A stretch of 64,000 nt of DNA from Osmanthus fragrans (taxonomy: Eukaryota > Streptophyta > Magnoliopsida > Lamiales > Oleaceae), in NCBI GenBank assembly GCA_019395295.1, contig CM033341.1:5024501-5088500 (forward strand), in the 5' to 3' direction. The position numbers and the translations under genes are program-made. Below the pieces are notes generated by a model. The model did no database searches, was not told where the DNA came from, and saw nothing but the letters and a program-made list of their open reading frames with translations. Shown here one piece after another: positions 49,092 to 61,100 of this stretch (the stretch's first letter is position 1; the number at the start of each line of letters is the position of its first letter).

Positions 49092-49244
49092 CCCATTTAT
49101 TTTCTATTAATCATCCATAAAAATAAAAAATATGATCGTTATCAATCACATTCAGTCACTATTTTTTACTTTTTATCTTTTATGTGGAATCCATAACGAC
49201 TATATTTTTCATTCTCATTCTACAACTAATGAGAATTAAATGGA
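49092..49244. repeat. Dispersed short repeat, copy 2
   Basis: Second copy of the repeat at 26655-26806. Its left end, after TTA, reads GGCCCATTTATTTTC, compatible with a Tourist-type terminus. Confidence 0.55.
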
Positions 49245-49683
49245 AAAAAATCAACTTTTTTTAGAAATAATATATATATATATATGAAGGTTAAAATCAA
49301 GTGAAAATTACACATTACCCTACTTTTCAAAATCACATTTTCTAAATCAGAATTTAAGTTTATAATTTCAGAAATCAGAAATTTTATTTAATATTTTAAT
49401 TAAAATAAATATTAGAAATTATTTAATTAATCATAATATTAAATATACAATTTTATTTCCAAACCTTAGAAATTCATTTCTCCCCCTCATTCCTCTCTCT
49501 CTATACAGTAACCCCTCCTCATCTCTCTCTATCTCTCTTCCTTATCTCTGGCGGCGTGAAAGGGGCGGCGTAGAAAGGGAGGCGGGGTCATGGTGGGCGG
49601 TTGGTATTGGTGGCGGTGCCGTCGTCGAAGAACTCTCAAGGGCAGTCGACGCTGCTCTGAACAGCAGCGTCGCGATTTATGCG

Positions 49684-49955
49684 ATGGTTCGTTTTTTTCC
49701 TCTGATTAGGTGTGTGGTGGTTTAGATAGCATCGCAACTTGTGCGGTAGAGGTTTGCGATCCGTGCGGTGGTTTGGGTGCGGTGGAGGGGGTTAGCTGCG
49801 GTGGTCGCGATTTGTGCGGTGGTTCATTTTTTCCTTTGATGAGGTGTGCGGTGGTTTGGGTAGCGTCACGATCTGTGCGGTGGACGTTTGCGATCTGTGC
49901 GGTGGTTTGGGTGCGGTGGTGGCGGTTGGCTGCGGTGGTTTCTGATCTGGAGGGT
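49684..49955 (+). repeat. 136-bp tandem duplication in TGG-rich tract
   Basis: Two copies starting at GGTTCGTTTTTTTCC (49686) and GGTTCATTTTTTCC (49822), each with several GTGCGGTGGTTTGGG motifs. Inside MULE copy B. Confidence 0.7.
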
Positions 49956-50619
49956 TTTGGTGTTGGTGGTTTGGGTACGGTGGTGGAGGTTTGCTATCTG
50001 TGGTGGGTTTGTGACTTTTCCTGTTGATTTGTGCGGTGATGGGGTGGTGGTGGCAGGGTGGAAACAGTTGTCAGGCGATGATCACAGATTATTTGGTTAA
50101 CTGTGACCTCTAAATTGGTTAAACTGTGATCAATAAACAAATATTGATACAACAGGGGGTTGTCAATACAACAGGGGATTGTTGTTGTAGATCGAAATCG
50201 AAGAAGAGAATGAGCAGTTGTGTTTGTGGTTGTTGCTGGCAGTGGCTGCGGTGGTGGTGGTGGTGGGTTGTTGATTCGTTGGTGGGGGTGGTGTAAATGG
50301 AGATGGTGGTGGTGGTTTGCTGTGGTGGTGGTGGTTTGTAAATCTGGTGGTGGCTATGGCGATCGTGAGGTGATGGTGGTGGCAATTCCAGATCTGGTTG
50401 GTGAGGTGGTGGCAGTGGTGCTTGTGAGCGGCGGCAGTGAGGATAGTTTTGTGATTTTGTGAGGTGTTGATTTTCATATCCAACTTCGTGGTGGCTTTGG
50501 TGATTGTGAGGGGGTGGCGGTGGTGATTGTGAGGTGGTGGCGGGGCGACAACGGTTGTCGGACGATGGTCACAGATTATTTGATTAACTATGACCATTAA
50601 ATTGGTTAATCTGTAATCA

Positions 50620-50860
50620 ATAACAAATCTGTGACCAATTGTGACTTATTAAAATTCACATCTGTGACCTCGAAAAATATAAGTGACCTAATAAATTTTG
50701 ACATGTGATCTTGAAAATAAATTATGACTTATTAAAATTTCAATCCGTGACCTCGAAAAAAAATCTGTGACCTAATAAATTTCGATCCGTGGTCTCAAAA
50801 AAAAGTCGTGACCTAATAAATTTCGATCTGTGACTAAACTGTGAATTTGTGACCTTAATT
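50620..50860 (-). repeat. GTGACC tandem array in MULE copy B
   Basis: About five units of roughly 50 bp built on GTGACCTAATAAATTT and GTGACCTCGAAAA, degenerate. Related GTCACA/ATCACA repeats sit in copies A (10330-10450) and C (43190-43350). Confidence 0.75.
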
Positions 50861-51037
50861 TGTTTAATTAATAAAATATATAATTAATTGAATAAATTAT
50901 AAATATTTTTTAAATAAATATCTAATTTTGAAAATTTGAAACTTAATTTTTGATTTTGGAAATACAAACTTAATTTCTGATTTTGAAAATACATTATTCT
51001 TAAAGTAGGATTTATTAAATTTTCCCTAAAATCAAGT

Positions 51038-52979
51038 AACTTTAGAAACAAACTATCCACTGCATATAAAAAATGGTATTTATTGTCTAATGATGATTAA
51101 TGTACGTCCTTTGCGTGTATTCTTGATTTCTTGTAACAATTAATTTAAATGAAATAATGCATTGAAATTAATTCTTCCCGTTCTTTACAAATTACACTTC
51201 TTCATTTTTTTGAAGCTTCATCTTAAATATATATTTAAAATTAACTTCTCATTAAAAATAAATTAAAATTTTCCTTTTAATTTGTGTGGTTGAATTCCTA
51301 CTGAAATTTGTCCACTTGTCCTACCTTTCTTATTTTTGAAATTACGATACCCTAAAAATGACTTATTTTGAGAAGAGGAACGTATGCCTCTCACAACCGA
51401 AAGGTTCAAACTCAACGTCAAGAATTAAGTAAACTTCATTTAATTTTAATATTTATCTAGAACATTTTTTAGAAAGTGTGAAACACTTGATTTTTGAATT
51501 TAGATTCATAAAATCTTGTAACTGTACCAAGATGGAAATGGTCCAGTCAATTCGACTTGACTTTATACTCATCTTTCTCGAATTTTCATGTGTCCGAATG
51601 AATTTTCAATTTGAGCCGAAACAAATGTACAAATACAAATTCAGCATGTAATTTCACTTTATTATGAAGCGATCAATTTTTAAATAACTTATTGTCAACC
51701 TCTTTCAGATATGAATCGACCTGATTTTAAAGCGTCAAATTTCTAAATTCTCGAAGGACCCGTTGGATAATTTTTATGGATTCTATCATTTCACCGATTC
51801 AAGTTCGAGCATTACTAAATATGAGATTATAGAAATACAATCAATCATCAAGAAAGGATTTGATTGGATCATTGTTTGCATTGACTTGAAATGCACTTTG
51901 CTTTACATAGTAAGTATCAAACTATTTATATTGTTGGGCAAGAAAACCTTTTATTGGATAAATAGGCATGCCTAAACCAAGCAACCAACAGTGTTTTTAA
52001 TTACCTGTCTGTCAAAATAAACTAAACCCAGACAAGTATGTAAGATATTTGTCACACCAATAATACTACTTGTACAATTTGGTTGACAACTTAGTTGACA
52101 ATCATGTGAGTGACAACTTAGTTGACAATCATGTGAGTGACAACTGACAAGCATCATATCCAATCATTTGAAAAACTGTTTTTGAAATCAATGACAAGGA
52201 TCTTTCCATCACATATATTGTCAACCAACCAAATGTCAAACTTGGTTGGGAAGACAATCAAGTCCACTTCCAAGCAAACTGCCAATAGAAAGAATCTATT
52301 GTGCAATTAGCTTAATTGTTGTCGCACTGTGAAGTGAGTCCGAGTCGGTCTATTCTATCACATTGCAGAATAATATTTTTCCATTGATACATAAGATCCC
52401 ACTTGGGGTCGGGAAAATGAAGATTACCCAATGACTAAAATTAAAAGTTCTAATACATAATTAAAGATTAAACTCCTCTTAATGGTTTGAAGTGCAAGAA
52501 AATAATTAAAAAAATAACAAGTTATGTCCCCATATTCTAGTTGTAGAATCTAACTACATCATTCTTCTCCATTGAAAAGGATTCGTATTCAAATCTTCCA
52601 TCTGGTATTGTGTAACGTCACAATTAGTGCATCAAGTGTAGCATATATTTTTTTGCATGGTGTCTTGATTCGAAAAATCTTAAGCATCCAATAAAATTAT
52701 CCCGAAACAATAGATTGACTTCTATTTTGTTACTCAATAATATCTCCATATAACGACGTAAAGGACAAATAAAGGTACAATTGTTCACTGCGAGGTTCAG
52801 TCTTCGAATGTTGCCTTAGTGATACAATCCAATAATTCGTTCCATTCATACAACAAAGTAAAAAATAAAAAATAAAAAAAAAATCTCTCTACTTCACAAA
52901 AGCACGCCAGATTTGTGATAAAGTTCATTAACTTCGATTTTATCTTTTCTATTCTAACCAAATTCTAGCAAAATATTCG
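51038..52979. other. Intergenic, no gene recognised
   Basis: AT-rich. At 52066-52140 a half copy of the foldback repeat of 54109-54226 (ACTTGTACAATTTGGTTGAC) is followed by two tandem copies of TTAGTTGACAATCATGTGAG. Confidence 0.5.
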
Positions 52980-53224
52980 CGAATTCTCTGAGCCAGTCCT
53001 TGAGGATCTTGATTCTTGTCTCTTCATCGAAAAGTTGAGTACCATCATAATTGTCATCATCTAAATTCACAAATTCTTCAATCTCTTGGGGACAATTGTA
53101 ATCCTCACCTGAATCAACGTCCATCCACTACTCTGGATCGAAAGGAGGGAAAAAGGGTAATGTCATAAAACATTCGTGCCATCAAGTTTCACGAATCTAG
53201 ATAAGTAGTTGGGCTCTAATACCA
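52980..53224 (-). mobile_element. Possible LTR-retroelement fragment with primer-binding site
   Basis: The minus strand reads TGGTATTAGAGCCC at 53211-53224, an initiator-tRNA-Met primer site with one change, directly after an LTR-like ...CATCTACA end. Further down, at 52980-53130, an open acidic stretch reads WMDVDSGEDYNCPQEIEEF, then VNLDDDNYDGTQLFDEETR and IKILKDWLREFANIL, which I cannot assign. No second LTR found. Confidence 0.35.
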
Positions 53225-53576
53225 TGTAGATGAAATAGTAAAAATGATAAATGAACAATATATTGAAGTTTCGTTAATTTCAAATACATACAACAACACT
53301 AGCACTTCTCTATTCTCTAATGATTTATAAGAATACCAAAAATATAGGTATCAAAAACATTTAAATTCGTGCATAAATACAGAGAATTTGAACTCGTTGA
53401 TTTTAACTATCGTACATCGAATTTAAGAGATTGGAAACCTTCAAATTCTATAATATCTATTCAAAACTACGGATGACTAATAAGACTTACGTCCATTATT
53501 TAAAGCAAGATAATGATAATTATTAAAATTTGACTAACGGTTAAAATCTAGATAATGTTGAAAATTAAAAATTCTA

Positions 53577-53769
53577 GCCCCCTATTTGAGTCACATTATT
53601 TGAGAAAAAATGTATGTTTACTGTTTATATGATAAAGAATATGTGGTTGAAAAATAAGGAACAATTATTGATATGATGAAAAATATTTTTTTATTAAAAA
53701 ATGTGTGATTAAAAATAAGTAGAAGAATGAAAATGAAAAAAATAAAATAATGTGACTCAAACATTGGCC
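53577..53769. mobile_element. Short MITE with long inverted ends
   Basis: 193 bp with ends GCCCCCTATTTGAGTCACAT and the complement of ATGTGACTCAAACATTGGCC. The inner 17 bases, TTTGAGTCACATTATTT, match perfectly as an inverted repeat. Target duplication not clear. Confidence 0.7.
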
Positions 53770-54108
53770 TGATATATGTATTAAAGATTAAAACGTTTCT
53801 TCATGACTTAAAGTGCAAGAAAATAATTAAAAAATATTTTAGTTATAGGATGGAACAGCATCAAATCACATCAACCACCACTATAGCAAACAAATCACAT
53901 CAACCGCACCAGAATATCCGCTAAATGTTAAGGATCCAAAGCCCATTAACGCTGCATTTGGTACAATAAGCTCGAGGCATAGGATTCGAATAAGAAATTA
54001 ATTTCATTTCCAAAACCAATTATAAACCTACAAGTAATTGTTTAACAGATTATAAGGGGATATTTGTGCAATTTATTGAAATCAGTGAAGGTATTCATCG
54101 TTGAACCA
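53770..54108. other. Intergenic, no gene recognised
   Basis: 339 bp of AT-rich DNA between two MITE-type repeats. Nothing identified. Confidence 0.4.
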
Positions 54109-54226
54109 TGCTACAAGTACAATATTGATTGACAATCATTTACACAGGAGCAGGTCTACGATAAATAAAAAAATTGTAGGCTCTCTTTATGTGAGATGAT
54201 TGTTAACCAATGTTGTACAAGTAGCA
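54109..54226. repeat. Foldback element / hairpin-forming MITE
   Basis: 118 bp that is nearly one inverted repeat: TGCTACAAGTACAATATTGA pairs with the complement of TCAATGTTG-type sequence ending GTACAAGTAGCA. The pairing continues inward through GATTGTCA, GTGT and GTAGRC to a loop near 54165-54180. Arms about 37 bp plus a partly paired inner stem. Confidence 0.75.
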
Positions 54227-55108
54227 AAATTCTATAAATTATTTTGTAACATTACATAGGGCGACAATAATTTTTAAACATTATCTATTTTATAACGTGA
54301 CCATTTTTTTACCCAATTCATGGGAGTATTGACTATTGAAGATGTCATTAAGATCGTGTCTGAGAAAGATTTTTCTTAAATGAAGCAATTATTTGATCGT
54401 TGCTCCCTGCAAAATGTGTCCCATTTTGGCAGCAATTTTTGACAAAAAAAATAAAAAATTGAAGTACCCAAAAAATTTGTCCATCATGCAAAATGAATTA
54501 AATGTTATGGATAAAAAGGTCATTATGCATTAAAATGGTTCAAAATTACGGTTGACTTGTCAGACATTATGCAAAATGTGTATTGTCAACATGAAAGCAA
54601 CGGGCCAAATTTCAATTATCAACGATCCAAATTGTAATGTTAAGTGTGCTCAAATACACCCTAAGTCTTTGTTTAGTTCAATTACAAAATCAGATTAAAA
54701 TTTAAGTAAAAGTCAATAATTAATTTTAAATACATATTTTATGGAATCACAACTTTTAAATTACGCATTTTATAATATGATATCTATAGCTTTTAAACCA
54801 CAATTTCTTTTAATTTTGATCAAAATTTACTAAAAATTTGATTTTTAATTAAATTAAACTGAGGCTAAATCCCTAATAACAAATGCATGATTAAAAAGTG
54901 CATACAATGAAATATAAAGTTAAAAAATAAAGTTCGACCAACTTACTATTCCAATTATTTTTTTTGTAAAATTGGGCTAAATAACATTTATTTCCCTTCT
55001 ATTTTCTGGAAAACGAATTAATAAATTCCAGTCCCAACAGTATTTCCCTTCGAAGGCCCGCAGAAGTTTCCCCGTAATCCAATTTACTACGTCCTTTCGG
55101 AGGCCTCG
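54227..55108. other. Promoter side of the SF3B4 gene and intergenic DNA
   Basis: No gene recognised. The last 100 bp before the ATG are GC-richer and lack a TATA box, as is common for housekeeping genes. Confidence 0.45.
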
Positions 55109-58100
55109 ATGACGACCCGAATCGCGCCTGGTGTTGGAGCTAACCTTCTAGGCCAACACTCAGCCGAGCGCAACCAGGACGCCACCGTTTACGTTGGCAA
55201 TCTCGACACCAGAGTACTATTCTCTTTTTCCTCCATCTTTCATATACTCCTGGGTTAGGGTTTAGGTTCTTTCCTTTAATGTGGATTCGTGTGTTTAGTG
55301 AATTATTTGTTTATGGACTATTTCTGTTCCTCCCTTGAGAGAGAACGTTCTGTCATTTCTACGAAGTGATTGAATTGCTGGGTTTCATCTTGCCATTTGT
55401 CTGAATATTTCTATTTATTTGCCTTGCTATGTGAGATGCTATCACCTATGAGGAGCCTTAGTAAACTTCAGAAAAAGTTGAGTAGGGCTTTCGTTGAAGT
55501 GAGATGGTATAAATATTATTTAACAAAATTTCATCTTTTCTTTGGTTGAACTTCTATCGAATTTTCAAAAGATTTCATGTAATACTGGCATTTTCCTCAT
55601 AAAGCTGAACAAGTTGTTACCATTCCAGTATTTCAATTTAGCAAACTGTGTTTCGGAATCACTAAGTAAAGGCGTCCTATACTTATCTTGGTTAGCTATC
55701 TATTTAGCTTCTGTTGTAGTCCATTCTTGTGGCTCTATAATTTGAAATATTTATTATAGCAGTTTGTCTTGTTATGTGATTGTTTATAAGTCTGCCTGTT
55801 TTTCTATTCTGAGTATGCGAACCAGCACATTCAGGCCCGTGCACTTAAACATGTTTGATTTGTGTTTTTCTAAAGCTTGATTATGTCGTAGACCATTCCC
55901 CTTTCCCATTACACTTCCATTCCCAACATAAGGCAAGAAAAGAAAATCTGTCCTTTTTTTTTGGGAGTGAACATGCCTGGATGTGTTGTCTCCCATACAG
56001 AGGCAGGGAGGACGATTATTATTATTATTATTATTGGCACTAGGCTAGTACATTTTCACCCCTACTCCAATATTTGTCTTCATAATTACTGGGAAATCGA
56101 AGTTTTTATTCATTCTCTACACTTGCAGGTAAGTGAAGAATTATTATGGGAGCTGTTTGTGCAAGCAGGTCCTGTTGGTAGGTTTGAGACGTCTGTTATT
56201 ATACTCTCTTTTTTCATTATAATTTACCAAATGATATTTGTTGGCATAAATTATTGTATTTTTAATAGATGACACATCTATAGAATTTGAGATCCTTTTA
56301 TTTTACTTTATGTATGTTATCGTGCTTTGAATATTTTTGGACAATCCAGTCAATGTGTATGTTCCCAAGGACAGAGTCACAAATGCTCATCAAGGCTACG
56401 GCTTTGTGGAGTTCAGAAGTGAAGAAGATGCTGATTATGTAAGTGTTACTGATGCGAGCATAACTGTTCATTTAGAATGCAAATTTGTTTGTCTGAGCTA
56501 CTTCTTAATGAGATCCATGATTTTTTTATTATCGACCTGTTTCTGCAGGCAATCAAGGTTCTAAATATGATTAAACTACACGGGAAGGCAATACGAGTGA
56601 ATAAGGTATGGAATTACAATCCCACTTTGTAAGTGAGTTTGTCACAATTTTGTATGTTTTTGGGGATCTAATTAACTTATCTTATTGTTATTGTAAAAAT
56701 CACTGCTGCGTTGTAACAAAAGTATACGACTTCGTTTGATCATCTTGTTTTGTTGTTTCAGGCATCTCAAGATAAGAAAAGTGTAGATGTGGGAGCTAAC
56801 CTTTTCATCGGGAACCTTGACCCTGTAAGAGATTTGGATTCTTGGATTTAAGTACTCCTTGTTTTTCTTTCACTCTGTAGTCAGTGCGGATATTCTGTAC
56901 AACCATTAACATGTAGCACACACTTCTCTTGGATAATATAATTACCTGCGAATTCAACTGAACTCTCTGTTCTTTGCAGGATGTTGATGAAAAACTTCTG
57001 TATGACACTTTCAGTGCTTTTGGAGTCATTGTTTCAAATCCAAAGGTCACACCTTCCTTGTCTCTTTTATTTCTCTCAGTCTAACTCTGTATCTTTTGCA
57101 TCATAACAAAATGCTGGCTGAAAAAACTAAAAAAAATTATTCGTGGATTATTTTTTACTGTTTGTAGCATGGACATGAATAATTTAGGCTGTGTTTGATA
57201 CAGCTAATTTGCCATGGAACTAGGAAAATATTTTCCTAATTCCTACTTTTGGCTGTTTGATTAGCCAAATTTGCCCTGGAAAATGTTTGCCACCAATTTC
57301 TAATGTACAATCCCTTGAAGCACAAAAGCAGGAAAATATTTTCTTATGAATTTGGTGGGAAATTATTTTCCACCTTGTTGGGTGTTTTTTTTTTCCTTTT
57401 TTTTTTTTTTTTTTTTTTACTTTTTGGCAATGGAAACATATTCTAAATTCAATGGTAAAAAAATTTATCCATTTAATTGACAATTTGCATGAAAAACATA
57501 GCCAAACAAACATAAAAATTTTATGAAAATATTTTTTTTAATTTTTTTTTTTACTTTTTGACAATCCAAACAAATTTTAATACAGATTGTAAAAAAATTA
57601 TCCCAAAAAGTAACCATTTGCATGAAAAACAAAGCCAAACGGATTAGGTGGAAAATTATACCAATCAAACACCATTAATACAATTCCCTCTAAAACAAAT
57701 TCTAGGCAAATCACTTCCCTGCCAAATATTTTATTTGCCATTCATTTTCCATCTTTCTATCAAACACACCCTTAGTTCTTTCTCAGTGGATAATTCTCTA
57801 TTTCCGAAGTTCTGTAAATTTATTTGTCTGTCATCCACGTCTTTGGATTTGCTATTTTGTTCGAGTTTTTAGTTTAATTTGTTGGATTATTTAATATATC
57901 TACACATGTTTATGCCAGAGTTCTCTTTTTTTCTGGAAAGTGCAAGAGATGGACAAAAGTATTAACAGGGACACGGATACATGCATCGGAGAGCACATTT
58001 TGTGCTTCCTCTTTAAGTGCAAAATTGGAATTCAAACTGAAAATTTATTGCTTATGTTACAAAAAGATTGACAAAAACACTTGTTCTTCCATACTTTATC

Positions 58101-61100
58101 TATTTACACACATCCCATCAAATAGATCAATAGATTCAATACTCTCAAATCGATTAGTTCATCAGTCATTCTCTCTCTCTCTCTCTCTCCACTCTAACCT
58201 GGGCATTTTGCCCATTATTATATGGGCTGTGGGACAGGTGGTTGCAGAATCACTGTCACAGTATTCTTGGATAATTATTTCTTTAATATTGTACTTGTCT
58301 CGTCTTCCCAGCAGCATTGAAGTGTGTACATGATTACTAGTTTCTACGACTTTCTGCAGTATGAACAATTAGGTTTTTCTGTTAGCATTGAAAATATTGG
58401 AGAGGAGTTATTATTGTCTTGGGTTTGCTATTTTGATGAATCTCATTGATGTTTTCTATCATTTTCTCTGTTTCACCTAGCAATATGGGTATTTGGATGT
58501 TTAGGTTCATTTGGTCATGTTAATTTCTTAGAAGTTGGAGGTATCCAGGTCGCTGTATATCATAACTGCATTATGCTACTGCTGCTGTTCATCAACACTT
58601 GTATTACTTTTTAATTTATCTGACATAATTTTTGTTTGTTGATCATTTGCATATGAATTCACGGTGATGCTTATTTTTCTTCTGGTTTCTAATTTTTTAT
58701 GACACCTGCAGATAATGAGAGATCCAGAAACTGGGAATTCCCGTGGTTTTGGCTTTATTAGCTATGACTCTTTCGAGGCTTCTGATGCAGCTATAGAGGT
58801 AACTTTCTCCATTGATGTTCTCTTATACTTGTGCTGACTGCAGAGGGTCACTGATTCCATTATCAAACTTTTAAACCATTAGAATCTGTTTAATTGAATG
58901 GGAACAGTAATTTGTCATGTTATAAGCGAAATATGTATTCTTCACTTTTACTAGATAAGGAGGTTTAACTTATAGTTCCATTAGCGTATGCTGTCACATT
59001 TTTGGAAGTAGAGGTGTCAAATGCCTTCTCGCTTGCACTTCGGTCGTGAGACTACAAGTTTACAAGCTTGAGCTCTCCGTTAATCCATGTTCATTAACAT
59101 TCAGAGTTCTTGATGCCATTTTTAGGAAGCATTCTCTAATCAAGCATTACATACCCTTATTGACGTTATTTTTGTCGTCTTCTTGAATGTCTCAGTTTGA
59201 TTTAGATAATTTAGCACCGTGATTGCATATTTTTTCATTGGATGGCTTTCGCTGTTATCAAACTTTATAAGATCATAGACATGGGCTACCAAACTAGGCT
59301 TGGAGTGTGTTTGTGTGGGTGGGGGTGGCTATTAGGATGGATGATTTGCATGTTTTGCTGGAGCAGTGAAATATTCTTTAGGGTGATTTGTTTTGTACTT
59401 TCCAACATGTGAATTTCATCTGTGCACTCATTTAGGGTATAATTTGGTCTTTTCTATCTTATATTGCTTGAAGAAAAACATTGAGAGTCTTGTATGATTT
59501 AGTCTATGATTCCTTTATTAGACGTTGAGAACACTAATTAATTCATTTCTGCAGGCAATGAATGGTCAGTATCTTTGCAATCGTCAGATAACTGTGTCTT
59601 ATGCATACAAGAAAGACACAAAGGGGGAGCGTCATGGAACTCCTGCTGGTCAGTTTTTCTCATTGTTTTTTTATGTCTACGTATATATTAGTTGTTTTTT
59701 TATCTTCCATCCCTGATGTGATTGGTTCTAGCACCTTTCATATGTAGAAACTTTAAGTACAGATACCTTAAATTGCAATATTAGTGGATGTCACATGGTT
59801 CCATAAACAACTTACCCACATACCCACAATGAATTTCTAATCAAAGGGAAATTTCTGGGTGGATTACATTTACAGTCCATGAGTTCATGTGACTATTGAG
59901 CCCTTTTTTGAGCCCCCTTTTGGGGAAATAATGTATTTTTGAATAATGATTTTTGGAGAATGCGTGGTTAAAAAATAAGAAAGTTCTCGGTTTACGTGTA
60001 AAATTATTTTATTGGAGAATGTGTGGTTCAAAATGGGTTTTTGATAATATGGGGCTCAAACAAGGGCTAAATATGTAGATTTGTCCAGTGATCTGGCTGC
60101 TTCCATATACTCCCTGTCGCCCAGTTTAGTTCCTTTTGGGTGATTCGGGAAATGCCAGCAACCTTACCAAACTTTCCCATCCTGCAAGGACCTGTGTCTT
60201 TCTTTTAGGCTATCTGGTACAAGGGAAAGTTGAATGGAGGGGAAAGGGGGGAGTAGATTATCAGAAACAATGACTTTTTCTTGTTCGGTCAAACGGAAAG
60301 TTTGGGAGGGAATAGAAAATATGCAGAAACTTAATTATGTTATTTCAAGTGACACAACAAATTTTCATCCATATATTTTGAAAAAACTATTCTAGATTTT
60401 GTTTCCATCCTTTTTCCACCTACATACCAAAGGGGAGAGGAAATAGTTTACTTATTCAAGGGATGAAAATTCCCAAGTTCATTACTTATTATCTTCAAAC
60501 CAATTTCACTTCCAATTATATATTCTGGAGGCTACAATCTAAACAGAGAGAGCCTGCATATTCGACAAACCAACGGCAACCGCCCCTAACTTGTTCACCA
60601 TCACAGCCCTTGACTGCCTTAAGCAACTGCAAAACATTATTGAAAGGACAAGATGGATAAGAATATTGAAACATGCTTGGTCTATCTAGTAAAATGCATA
60701 TTTCAACAGAGAAATATGGAATTCTATATTCTTCATAAAGGTTTCGACATCCTTGATGGTCTTTTGTGAACTAATGATTTCAATGTGTTCCTATCCATAC
60801 ATTGGGTGATTGTTGTGTATGACGCTTATACACTTGATGAAATGCAGAGAGAGTTTTGGCTGCAAGTAATCCAACTGGCCAGAGAAGTAGGCCCCATACC
60901 TTGTTTGCAAGTGGACCTCCTATGCTTCCTCCACATCCCAATGGTACAGTCAGTGCTCCAGTGCCTCCACGGCCTTTTGCAAATGGTAGTGTTCCTCCAC
61001 CCCCCATCCCAGCACTCCGTCCACCACCTCCACAACCTCCACAGGCTGGTGTTTACCCCCCTATGCAGATGACCGGACCACCATCCTGGCAGGGTCAGCC

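Larger units (their letters stand above)
49303..51027 (-). mobile_element. Mutator-like (MULE) element copy B, non-autonomous
   Basis: Flanked by the 11-bp direct repeat TAAAATCAAGT (49292-49302 and 51027-51037; base 51027 may belong to either), within the 9-11 bp range of Mutator-like elements. Long imperfect inverted ends of about 80 bp: left GAAAATTACACATTACCCTA..., right complement GGGAAAATTTAATAAATCCTA.... The interior holds a tandem duplication at 49684-49955, a TGG-rich tract to about 50560 and a GTGACC array at 50620-50860. The minus strand corresponds to the orientation of copies A and C. No transposase. ORFs inside are low-complexity by-products. Confidence 0.75.

Noticed and set aside
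50163..50597. 144-codon His/Thr/Pro-rich ORF on the minus strand
   Set aside because: Antisense of the TGG tract in repeat copy B; low complexity only.
50620..50860. Regularly spaced repeats that might suggest a CRISPR array
   Set aside because: The genome is a plant's, units are degenerate and spacers are not unique; it is a tandem array inside a transposon.
60200..60440. Possible extra MITE in intron 8 of SF3B4
   Set aside because: The ends (GGCTATCTGGTAC and TACCAAAGGGG) match too weakly and no target duplication was seen.
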